Assembly: GCF_014859555.1 (NCBI RefSeq)
Contig: NZ_JACUTY010000004.1
Span: 1 to 64,000 of the forward strand
Length of the DNA stretch: 64,000 bases
DNA from: Thiomicrospira sp.
GTDB lineage: Bacteria; Pseudomonadota; Gammaproteobacteria; Thiomicrospirales; Thiomicrospiraceae
Direction: 5' to 3'
The notes beneath the pieces were generated by a model. It was not told the DNA's origin and searched no databases. It saw only the letters and a list, made by a program, of their open reading frames with translations. Every line of letters starts with the position of its first letter. Within the stretch, counting starts at the first letter, position 1. The position numbers and the translations under genes were made by a program. Shown here in pieces: positions 10,052 through 16,908 of this stretch.

Positions 10052-10542
10052 TTATGTGGGTTGATCAAAAGAAAGCCAGTTTCAACTTAAAAAAACAAAC
10101 ATTTAAAATCCATATGGTTCGACTGATTGTTCTCATGAGTTTGTGTGTGTCGGCGCCGATTCAAGCTCAAATTGCCAGTTTGTTAATGACGCCTGAGCAG
10201 CGTCAATTGATAGATTTTGAACGCCAAGCCTATTTAACCAAACCCATCGTAAAAAAAGATGATAAAACACCCGAAAAAATTGAAGCACCAGGCCTGGTGA
10301 TGGAAGGGGGAACGCTTTTTGTCAGCGCTATTTTGCAACAGAATGGCCATAAACGTGTCCAAATCAACGGCGTGATTTATAAAGCCCCCGAGTCTAAATT
10401 GGGTGTTCAGGTCCATCGGATTGACGATCAAAGCGTTACCCTAACAACAAATGGCAAGTGGGGTCGAGCCAAAATTGGTGTGTTATATGATTTAAATGAT
10501 TGGCCGAACCCGCCAGAGAGCAAAATTAAAACCCGACGCTGA
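10042..10542 (+). CDS. mshK: MshK-like periplasmic pilus accessory protein
   Basis: The 166-residue protein has a hydrophobic signal segment (MVRLIVLMSLCVSAPIQA) beginning about 25 residues after the first ATG. A C-terminal region (VSAILQQNGHKRVQINGVIY and following) resembles the periplasmic PilP/MshK type. The start is uncertain: ATG 10042 overlaps mshJ by ten bases, ATG 10054 lies just after the mshJ stop, and ATG 10114 would give a clean signal peptide; none has a convincing Shine-Dalgarno. It is the last gene of the pilus operon. A palindrome copy at 10287 encodes APGLVM. Confidence 0.6.
   Translation: MALIMWVDQKKASFNLKKQTFKIHMVRLIVLMSLCVSAPIQAQIASLLMTPEQRQLIDFERQAYLTKPIVKKDDKTPEKIEAPGLVMEGGTLFVSAILQQNGHKRVQINGVIYKAPESKLGVQVHRIDDQSVTLTTNGKWGRAKIGVLYDLNDWPNPPESKIKTRR
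10287..10298. repeat. Iterated palindrome copy inside mshK
   Basis: Perfect ACCAGGCCTGGT in the 14-bp form, read as Pro-Gly-Leu-Val. Confidence 0.9.
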
Positions 10543-10706
10543 GTCCGTCTAACCAGCGAGATGAATATATCTAGAGGAGTCTTGGGTTTGAGATAAAAAC
10601 TTCTTATAAGTGTTTGGTTATATTCTATTAAAATCGGCTTGCAATTTGCGAGCAAACACGTCAGAATTACCAACGCTAGAGAGGCAAAACCTATTTGGAG
10701 TATTCA

Positions 10707-11087
10707 ATGAAACAATTAACTCTTAAAGCTTTGTTTCTGTCAGGTGTTGCGGCATTCTCAATGAATGTTCATGCTGCTTCTGTCTATGATCAGTGTGTTG
10801 GTGATGCACAAAAGCTAATTGCAGCGGGTATCGAGGGTGGTAACACAGCGGCACGTGAAGTGCAGCAGTCTACTACTATTGATCAGTGCAAAGCCGCATT
10901 AACTGAGATCGAAGCTAAGTATGAAAGCCAGTATAAATATGAAAAAGACGGTAAGCAGTACGTACGTGCTCCTTATTCAGTCATGACGGCAGCTGATCGT
11001 GAAAAGTGGGCAACCCTTTTCAACGCGATCGACACCAAAAATTTCATGGGCGTTCGTTACCTGATGGCTGTTTACTATCGTCAATAA
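10707..11087 (+). CDS. Small secreted protein of unknown function
   Basis: I do not recognise this 126-residue protein. It has a clear signal peptide ending MNVHA|AS, so a mature chain of about 100 residues is expected in the periplasm or outside. The mature part holds two Cys (YDQCVG and IDQCKA), which could form one disulfide, and it is rich in Lys, Ala and Tyr. The start ATG 10707 has GGAG at 10697-10700; a TTG at 10695 is in frame but overlaps that site. It follows the pilus operon after a 164-base gap and has its own terminator, so it is likely a separate unit. A link to the pilus is only positional. Confidence 0.7.
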   Translation: MKQLTLKALFLSGVAAFSMNVHAASVYDQCVGDAQKLIAAGIEGGNTAAREVQQSTTIDQCKAALTEIEAKYESQYKYEKDGKQYVRAPYSVMTAADREKWATLFNAIDTKNFMGVRYLMAVYYRQ

Positions 11088-11122
11088 AATCCCTTCTATT
11101 GACAATAGGTGATGCTATCTCG

Positions 11123-11151
11123 AAAAGCCGGTTTAATAACCGGCTTTTTTT
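11123..11151 (+). terminator. Rho-independent terminator after the small secreted protein
   Basis: An 11-bp stem (AAAAGCCGGTT / AACCGGCTTTT) with loop TAAT is followed by seven T. It closes the transcript of the 10707 gene. Confidence 0.92.
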
Positions 11152-11184
11152 ATGCCAAAAATAATCCTAAAATATGGATGTGTT

Positions 11185-12015
11185 GTGACTACTAAAAACC
11201 TCTTCGCACAAGTCTATGAATGTTTAATGTGTTCCGAACTGGATCACAAAGTACGTTTGTTGGATGGACTGTTAGTTGACTGGACCGAACAGCGTTTTAA
11301 TTTTGAGCCACACGATAAAGTCGAACGGATTAAGGATCCAGGGCGTCCGCCCAAGCCCAAGTTAGTCGCGCCCAAGCAATTATTGCGCCGTCGAATAGGT
11401 TCGCCAGAAGGCCATGCGGCCTTGATGCATGCGATTGCTCATATCGAGTTTAATGCCATTAACTTAGCCTTGGATGCGGTCTATCGTTTTCAGGATATGC
11501 CACGTGATTATTATGCCGACTGGCTTGGTGTGGCGGGAGAGGAGGCTTATCACTTTCAAATGATCCGAGAACATTTGTTTAATTTAGGCTGTGAATATGG
11601 CGATTTGAGCGCTCATAACGGACTTTGGCTAACCACTTACGAAACCGATCATGATGTGTTGGTACGTATGGCGATGGTGCCACGTACGCTAGAAGCGCGG
11701 GGTTTGGATGTAACGCCCGATATGATTAAACGCTTGCGTGCGATTGGCGACCATCGAGGGGTGGAAATTTTAAAAATTTTATTACGCGATGAAATCGGCC
11801 ACGTAGCGGTCGGTACACGTTGGTATCGTTATGTGTGTGACCAGCGTGGCTTAAACCCATTTGACGAATTTCAGACAATTTTAACGACTTTTTTTCATGG
11901 AGATATTCGTGGGCCATTTAACTACGAGGCACGACAGCAAGCCGGTTTTTCAGAACAAGAGATTGCTTGGCTAAAATCCATGGAAGCGCAAACCTTTGAG
12001 AAAGTCGATGGCTGA
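11185..12015 (+). CDS. DUF455 family ferritin-like protein
   Basis: The 276-residue protein belongs to the DUF455 family, with a ferritin-like four-helix fold. Candidate di-iron ligands are visible as Glu and His in IAHIEFNAINLA, GEEAYHF, LEARGLDV and DEIGHVAVG. Its reaction is not known to me; relatives are predicted oxygen-activating di-iron oxidases or hydroxylases. I chose GTG 11185 because the earlier ATG at 11152 lies at the end of the terminator T-run; the Shine-Dalgarno is weak, so the start is uncertain. It overlaps the following methyltransferase gene and heads a four-gene operon. Confidence 0.82.
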   Translation: MTTKNLFAQVYECLMCSELDHKVRLLDGLLVDWTEQRFNFEPHDKVERIKDPGRPPKPKLVAPKQLLRRRIGSPEGHAALMHAIAHIEFNAINLALDAVYRFQDMPRDYYADWLGVAGEEAYHFQMIREHLFNLGCEYGDLSAHNGLWLTTYETDHDVLVRMAMVPRTLEARGLDVTPDMIKRLRAIGDHRGVEILKILLRDEIGHVAVGTRWYRYVCDQRGLNPFDEFQTILTTFFHGDIRGPFNYEARQQAGFSEQEIAWLKSMEAQTFEKVDG

Positions 12016-12682
12016 GTTACCTCCTATTCGGCTGTCGGAAGCACAGCGCACACGTATTCAATTGCGCCATAAAGCCTCAATTGAACGTTTTGGTTATCAT
12101 CCTCAAGCCCTGTTTTGGTCAGATCAAGACGTGCAAAAAATGCGCTTTGAGGTGTTGGCAAATTTAATACCATCGGTTGAAAAATCCAACCACCAGGCCT
12201 GGTCTATACTGGATGTTGGCTGCGGATTTGCAGACTTTTACGCCTATTTAAATCAAGCCGGTTATCGCATAAATTACACGGGTGTGGATGTATCACCGGA
12301 CATGATTTACAGTGCCGGTTGTTTGCATCCAGACATCCAGTTATTTGAAGGTGAGCTGGCGGATCAAGGGTTTGAAAAGAATTCATTCGATTTCGTATTC
12401 TTGTCGGGCGCTTTAAATGAAGTGGTGGACGAAACCGGTGCTTATGCCAAATCGGTAATTCGAGATTTATACCGAATTGCGCGTTTGGGTGTGGGGTTTA
12501 ATTTGTTAAATAAACACAATTCTTGGATTCAATCACGAGCGGATTTACAAAGTTTTTATCCCGCGTCGATTGCGGCTTTTTGTGAGCGATTTGCGTATAA
12601 AGTGGATTGGCGTTCAGACTACTTAGCCAATGACTTTAGTGTGTTTTTAAGAAAAAAAGTGGACGTTAAATCATGCGTTTAG
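12008..12682 (+). CDS. Class I SAM-dependent methyltransferase
   Basis: The 224-residue protein shows methyltransferase motif I (ILDVGCGFADF, about residues 67-77) with the acidic loop at the end of strand 2 (YTGVDVSPDM) and a motif IV region (FDFVFLSGALNEVVD). The substrate is not evident. ATG 12008 overlaps the DUF455 stop, and its own end overlaps the ROK kinase start by ten bases, so the genes are tightly coupled. A palindrome copy at 12192, encoding HQAWS, sits directly before motif I. Confidence 0.82.
   Translation: MAELPPIRLSEAQRTRIQLRHKASIERFGYHPQALFWSDQDVQKMRFEVLANLIPSVEKSNHQAWSILDVGCGFADFYAYLNQAGYRINYTGVDVSPDMIYSAGCLHPDIQLFEGELADQGFEKNSFDFVFLSGALNEVVDETGAYAKSVIRDLYRIARLGVGFNLLNKHNSWIQSRADLQSFYPASIAAFCERFAYKVDWRSDYLANDFSVFLRKKVDVKSCV
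12192..12203. repeat. Iterated palindrome copy inside the methyltransferase gene
   Basis: Perfect ACCAGGCCTGGT, read as Gln-Ala-Trp just before the SAM-binding motif. Confidence 0.9.
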
Positions 12683-13575
12683 GGATCGATTTAGGCGGCA
12701 CAAAAATTGAAATTGTGGCATTAGATGCGCATAACGAAATTTGTCTACGCGAACGAGTGATGGCACCAAAAGGTTGTTATGTCGATACTTTAGAGGCCAT
12801 GGTTACTCTAGTGCATCAAGCTGAACATGCGCTTGGTCAAACCGGAAGTGTTGGAGTGGGTATTCCCGGTGCGATTTCGGCTAAAACCGGTCGGGTTAAA
12901 AATGCTAACTCAACCTGGTTAATTGGCGAAGACTTGCGGGGCGATTTGCAAACTCGCTTAGGGCGTGAAGTACGGATTGCCAACGATGCCAATTGCTTTG
13001 CACTTTCAGAGGCTTCGCAAGGCGCCGCCCAGCAAGCGCAAAGCGTATTTGGTGTGATAGTCGGAACTGGCTGTGGCGGTGGCCTGGTGGTAAATGGACA
13101 GATCTTGGCGGGTGCGAATGCGATAGCCGGTGAGTGGGGGCATAATCCTTTGCCTTGGTCTACAGAACAAGACGTGAATGTGGCGTGTTATTGTGGTCAA
13201 CAAAATTGCATCGAAACCTTTTTATCAGGAACAGGCTTAGCCCAGCGTTATGCAGGTTATACGGGCGAACAATGCACGGCGCAGCAAATTGTCGGTTTAA
13301 TGCGAGAAGGTTATTCACCTGCGGTGCAGATGATGGATCGCTATTATAATTGGATGGCGAAAGGTTTAGCCTCAGTGATAAATGTGTTTGACCCTGAAGT
13401 GATTGTGCTGGGCGGCGGATTAAGCCAGGTCAATGAACTTTACGCCGAAGTACCCAAACGCTGGGCACAATGGGTATTTAGCGATCAGGTTGTGACCGAA
13501 TTAAAACCCCCGATGTTCGGGGATTCAAGTGGTGTGATGGGCGCCGCTTGGTTATGGGGACAAGGGGAGGAATAA
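12673..13575 (+). CDS. ROK family sugar kinase (fructokinase or N-acetylglucosamine kinase type)
   Basis: This 300-residue ROK-family kinase would phosphorylate a hexose with ATP in the cytoplasm. The N-terminal phosphate-binding motif is LGIDLGGTKIEI, the second ATP motif is VGTGCGGGLVV, the substrate-binding segment GEWGHNPLPW is present, and the ROK zinc motif appears as CYCGQQNCIETFLSG. The sugar cannot be told from sequence alone: Mak-type fructokinase and NagK share this pattern. It overlaps the methyltransferase gene upstream and is followed after four bases by a thioredoxin-like gene. Confidence 0.88.
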   Translation: MRLGIDLGGTKIEIVALDAHNEICLRERVMAPKGCYVDTLEAMVTLVHQAEHALGQTGSVGVGIPGAISAKTGRVKNANSTWLIGEDLRGDLQTRLGREVRIANDANCFALSEASQGAAQQAQSVFGVIVGTGCGGGLVVNGQILAGANAIAGEWGHNPLPWSTEQDVNVACYCGQQNCIETFLSGTGLAQRYAGYTGEQCTAQQIVGLMREGYSPAVQMMDRYYNWMAKGLASVINVFDPEVIVLGGGLSQVNELYAEVPKRWAQWVFSDQVVTELKPPMFGDSSGVMGAAWLWGQGEE

Positions 13576-13579
13576 AAAC

Positions 13580-13918
13580 ATGAAAACATTGGTTGAGTTA
13601 GAAGAGTTGGAACAGTTGATTAACCAACAACCAGGCCTGGTGGTGTTGTTTGGTGGCGAGCATTGCAGCGTTTGTCAGGTGATTAAACCCAAGCTTGAAA
13701 CGATGTTAGCAGAGCGTTATCCTTTGTTGCAAGTGGTGTATATTGATTGTCAGCAGAGTCAAACCTTGTGTGCGCAAAAGTCGGTATTTAGCTTGCCGGT
13801 GGTGCAGGTGTATTTTGATCGTCAGCGTTTTATTGAAAAGGCGCGCAGCTTTAGCTTAGCGGCTTTACTGGATGAAATTCAACGCCCATATGAGTTATTG
13901 TTCAATATTTCAGAATAA
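13580..13918 (+). CDS. Thioredoxin-fold protein with CSVC active site
   Basis: A 112-residue single-domain thioredoxin-fold protein without a signal peptide carries the active-site pair CSVC in VLFGGEHCSVCQVIKPKL, in the position of the thioredoxin CGPC. The cis-proline region SLPVVQVY is present. A thiol-disulfide role in the cytoplasm is likely, with unknown partners. A palindrome copy at 13630 encodes QPGLVV in the strand before the active site. It is the last gene of the operon that starts with the DUF455 gene. Confidence 0.82.
   Translation: MKTLVELEELEQLINQQPGLVVLFGGEHCSVCQVIKPKLETMLAERYPLLQVVYIDCQQSQTLCAQKSVFSLPVVQVYFDRQRFIEKARSFSLAALLDEIQRPYELLFNISE
13630..13641. repeat. Iterated palindrome copy inside the thioredoxin-like gene
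   Basis: Perfect ACCAGGCCTGGT, read as Pro-Gly-Leu-Val. Confidence 0.9.
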
Positions 13919-13948
13919 CCTAAAGCACCAGGCTTGGTGCTTTAGGTT
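13917..13948. terminator. 32-bp near-perfect palindrome between convergent genes, likely bidirectional terminator
   Basis: The symmetry extends over 32 bp with one non-complementary pair in the centre. The core ACCAGGCTTGGT (13927-13938) is an 11/12 variant of the iterated palindrome. It overlaps the stop of the thioredoxin-like gene and lies 13 bases from the cupin gene end, so it faces both transcripts. No long T-run follows. Confidence 0.65.
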
Positions 13949-13961
13949 TGCAGTTTAAAAA

Positions 13962-14237
13962 TCAATAAAATTGATAATGTTTTAGCACCGCTTGTTTGAC
14001 CTGCCACTGGCAATTCAAATCCGCCGGAAAAGTCACTAGATCACCCGCTTTAATCAGTACAGCTTTGCCTTGTTCAGGGGTGACTAACACTTCGCCTTTA
14101 ATTAAATAACACACTTCGGTGGCGTCATAATGCCAATCAAATTCGGATGGCTGTTTTTGCCAGGTTGGCCAGTGCTGAACGCCCAGTTTATCAAGTTCAA
14201 TTTGACTGGGTTGTGATTGAATAACAATGGGTGACAT
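13962..14237 (-). CDS. Small cupin-domain protein (DUF861 / cupin_3 type)
   Basis: This 91-residue single cupin barrel shows the pattern WHYDATEVCYLIKGEVLVTP, then KAGDLVTFPADLNCQW, typical of the cupin_3/DUF861 proteins related to (S)-ureidoglycine aminohydrolase. No catalytic function can be assigned at this size. It stands alone on the minus strand, convergent with the thioredoxin-like gene and divergent from the CBS gene. Confidence 0.82.
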   Translation of the reverse strand: MSPIVIQSQPSQIELDKLGVQHWPTWQKQPSEFDWHYDATEVCYLIKGEVLVTPEQGKAVLIKAGDLVTFPADLNCQWQVKQAVLKHYQFY

Positions 14238-14318
14238 AATTGTTTCCTTGGGTTTTGCGCAGATTGGCCGTTATTCTAGCAAACACTTGATAAAAATTAC
14301 TAAGAAAAGGCGGTCGCT

Positions 14319-14951
14319 ATGTTTGTGGTTTATAGTCCAGAAGGGCGCAATTTTATAGGCGCGGAGCCTACCAATAAGGCCGCCAAGGTTAATCCGGTTA
14401 CACCAGTGGAATTTAATGAAACCATGCTGGAGTTGGATAAGGATTATCCGGGAGAAGCGCAGCGTCATCAACGCGCCAATTATGCGTTAGGTCAATATCA
14501 AAAACAGCTTGAAACCATGACGGATCGGCATGTTGTGGTGACGGTATCCGAGATCATGTCCAGTTCGGTGATCAGTTTGCCGCCAACGGCGACCTTAACG
14601 GAGGTCTGGAATATTATGCAGCAACGAAAAATTCAACATATTCCCGTAGTGGATGGCGAGAGACTGGTGGGTATCTGTTCATCACAGGAGCTGTTACGTC
14701 ATGTGATTGTGAATCAGTCGAACCAAATTGAAACGCCGGCGGATCGAGCAATTATGGAAATTGCTAATCCAGAAGTGGTGACGACCTTAGCAAATGTGGA
14801 TGTACGACGAGTGGCGTTTATTATGAGCCAGTATCGGATAGGTTCTTTACCCGTGATGTCGGAAGATGGATATAAAATGATTGGTATCATTACGCGTACA
14901 GATTTAATCAAGCGGCTGGCTAAACTGCCACCGCTTGAAATATACGCTTAA
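14319..14951 (+). CDS. Protein with tandem CBS domains
   Basis: The 210-residue protein has an N-terminal stretch of about 70 residues without a known domain, followed by two CBS domains (VSEIMSSSVISLPPTATL at about 75 and the second ending MSEDGYKMIGIITRTDLIKRL). CBS pairs usually bind adenine nucleotides and act as sensors. No enzyme or channel domain is fused, so its partner is unknown. It has an upstream AAGAAAAGGCGG Shine-Dalgarno region and is convergent with the thioredoxin gene. Confidence 0.85.
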   Translation: MFVVYSPEGRNFIGAEPTNKAAKVNPVTPVEFNETMLELDKDYPGEAQRHQRANYALGQYQKQLETMTDRHVVVTVSEIMSSSVISLPPTATLTEVWNIMQQRKIQHIPVVDGERLVGICSSQELLRHVIVNQSNQIETPADRAIMEIANPEVVTTLANVDVRRVAFIMSQYRIGSLPVMSEDGYKMIGIITRTDLIKRLAKLPPLEIYA

Positions 14952-14967
14952 GTAGGTGTTGAATTAA

Positions 14968-15345
14968 TTATTCAGCGCTGTCGGCTTGTTGGGATTTAGC
15001 CACGTCTTCGTGAACTTTTTGCATGTCTAAACCGCGCAACTGTTCAATGGCTTCTTCAAGGTTGCTGGCAGGAATCGCACCCGGATTGGCATAAACCACG
15101 ACTTTTTCACGCATTAAGGCGATAGTCGGAATCGAACGAACCTGAAACATGCCCGCTAACTCTTGTTCTTCTTCTACATTAATTTTAGCAAACACAATAT
15201 CAGGGTGTTTTTCAGAAACTTCTTCAAAAACCGGACCAAACTGTTTGCATGGACCACACCATTCCGCCCAAAAGTCTAAAATAACCATGTCGTTATTATT
15301 AATGGTTTCGTCAAATTGGGCTAAGGTAAGATTGATTACGGCCAT
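14968..15345 (-). CDS. Thioredoxin with C-terminal extension
   Basis: A 125-residue thioredoxin carries the canonical WCGPC active site (LDFWAEWCGPCKQFGPVF) and the cis-proline in VRSIPTIALM. It is about 17 residues longer than TrxA of Escherichia coli because of a polar C-terminal tail (KVHEDVAKSQQADSAE). With no signal peptide it should be a cytoplasmic disulfide reductase. It lies 40 bases downstream of fumC on the same strand, with AGAAAGGAAACCCC upstream of the start. Confidence 0.87.
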   Translation of the reverse strand: MAVINLTLAQFDETINNNDMVILDFWAEWCGPCKQFGPVFEEVSEKHPDIVFAKINVEEEQELAGMFQVRSIPTIALMREKVVVYANPGAIPASNLEEAIEQLRGLDMQKVHEDVAKSQQADSAE

Positions 15346-15385
15346 GGGGTTTCCTTTCTTTCGTTTATAAATTTTGAGTCGGTTT

Positions 15386-16771
15386 TTACACCAAAGGGGT
15401 GCCGCCTTGCGTGAGCTTGGCTGGATCTAAATAACCTAATAACGTGGCTTCATCCAAATCCGTCATTTCTAAGGCCACTTCAAGCACAGGGCGTGCGCTA
15501 CGGTAAGCTTCCTTGGCAATCGCGGCCCCTTTTTCATAGCCTACCACAGTATTTAAAGCGGTGACTAGGATTGGATTAACGTCTAAGGCTTTTTTAAGTT
15601 GGGCTTGATTGACCTCAAATCCGGCGATGGCTTGATCGGCCAGTTGTCTAGCGGCATTGCTGGCCAAGTTTAAACTGCTGAGTAAATTATCCGCGATCAT
15701 GGGTAACATCACATTAAGTTGGAAGTTGCCCGACTGCGCCCCAATCGTGATCGCGGTATGGTTGCCGGTCATTTGGGCGGCCACCATCGCCACGGCCTCC
15801 GGAATGACCGGGTTGACTTTGCCTGGCATAATCGAACTGCCCGGCTGTAACGCTGGTAATTGAATTTCACCTAAACCAGCTAAGGGGCCTGAGTTCATCC
15901 AGCGTAAATCGTTTGCAATTTTCATCAGGCTCGCGGCGAGTACATTCAGCTGTCCACTCAGCTCAAGTGCCGTATCTTGAGAGCTTAAACCAACAAATAA
16001 GTTGGCCATAGGTGAAAAGGTTTGCTGGGTTAAAAACGACAGTTTTTCACAAAAAAGTTTTGAAAATTCAGGGTGAGCGTTAATGCCTGTGCCTACCGCC
16101 GTGCCACCTTGTGGCAAGGCCAATAAACGTACTTGCGTGCTTTCAAGACGTGCAATATTGTCGGTTATTTGGGCTCGCCAAGCGGATAATTCTTGGCTAA
16201 AGCGAATCGGCATCGCATCCATTAAATGGGTGCGGCCGGTCTTCACTACGTCTTGAAGTTGATCTTCACGTGTTTTAATCGTGCCAACCAAATGCTTTAA
16301 ACTCGGAATCAATTGTTGGTTTAAAACTAACGCTGCGCTAACGTGAATGCTGCTTGGAATAACATCGTTCGAGCTTTGGCTCATATTGACATCATCATTC
16401 GGGTGAATCTTAACCTGGGTGAGTTGATAGGCTAAATTCGCAATCACCTCATTTATGTTCATATTGGTACTAGTACCTGAACCGGTTTGAAACACATCGA
16501 CCGGAAACTGCTGGTCATGCTGGCCGCTTAAAATTTGCTTGACGGCTTGTTCAATCGCATCTACTTTAGTTTTATCAAGTTGCTTTAACGCTAGATTGGC
16601 TTGTGCGCAGGCAAGTTTGATATAGGCAAGGGCGTGAATAAAAGCCGGTGAAAGCCCACGCCCACTAATAGGAAAGTTATTGATTGCGCGCTGAGTTTGT
16701 GCGCCATAAAGTGCGTTGACGGGAACTTCAAGTTTTCCCATGCTGTCTTGTTCAATGCGTGTATTTGACAT
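15386..16771 (-). CDS. fumC: Class II fumarate hydratase
   Basis: The 461-residue enzyme is the iron-independent fumarase that interconverts fumarate and L-malate in the citric acid cycle. The fumarase/aspartase signature GSSIMPGKVNPV is complete, and the conserved SQSSNDVIPSSIH and GRTHLMDAMPIRF segments are present. The length fits the family. Malate-site details (TGSGTSTNMN) support fumarase over aspartase or argininosuccinate lyase. The gene faces away from the kinase gene at 16909. Confidence 0.95.
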   Translation of the reverse strand: MSNTRIEQDSMGKLEVPVNALYGAQTQRAINNFPISGRGLSPAFIHALAYIKLACAQANLALKQLDKTKVDAIEQAVKQILSGQHDQQFPVDVFQTGSGTSTNMNINEVIANLAYQLTQVKIHPNDDVNMSQSSNDVIPSSIHVSAALVLNQQLIPSLKHLVGTIKTREDQLQDVVKTGRTHLMDAMPIRFSQELSAWRAQITDNIARLESTQVRLLALPQGGTAVGTGINAHPEFSKLFCEKLSFLTQQTFSPMANLFVGLSSQDTALELSGQLNVLAASLMKIANDLRWMNSGPLAGLGEIQLPALQPGSSIMPGKVNPVIPEAVAMVAAQMTGNHTAITIGAQSGNFQLNVMLPMIADNLLSSLNLASNAARQLADQAIAGFEVNQAQLKKALDVNPILVTALNTVVGYEKGAAIAKEAYRSARPVLEVALEMTDLDEATLLGYLDPAKLTQGGTPLV

Positions 16772-16908
16772 GTAAACGTTCTTTTTGAATTAATTAAGTT
16801 TAAGTTGAATCAAGCTTTTGAGCGAGCCTTTGTTGATCTCGTCCTAGGCGATTTAAAATATTGGTATCATTTTACGCATCTTTCATTCAAAAACCCATAG
16901 GTTGCACC

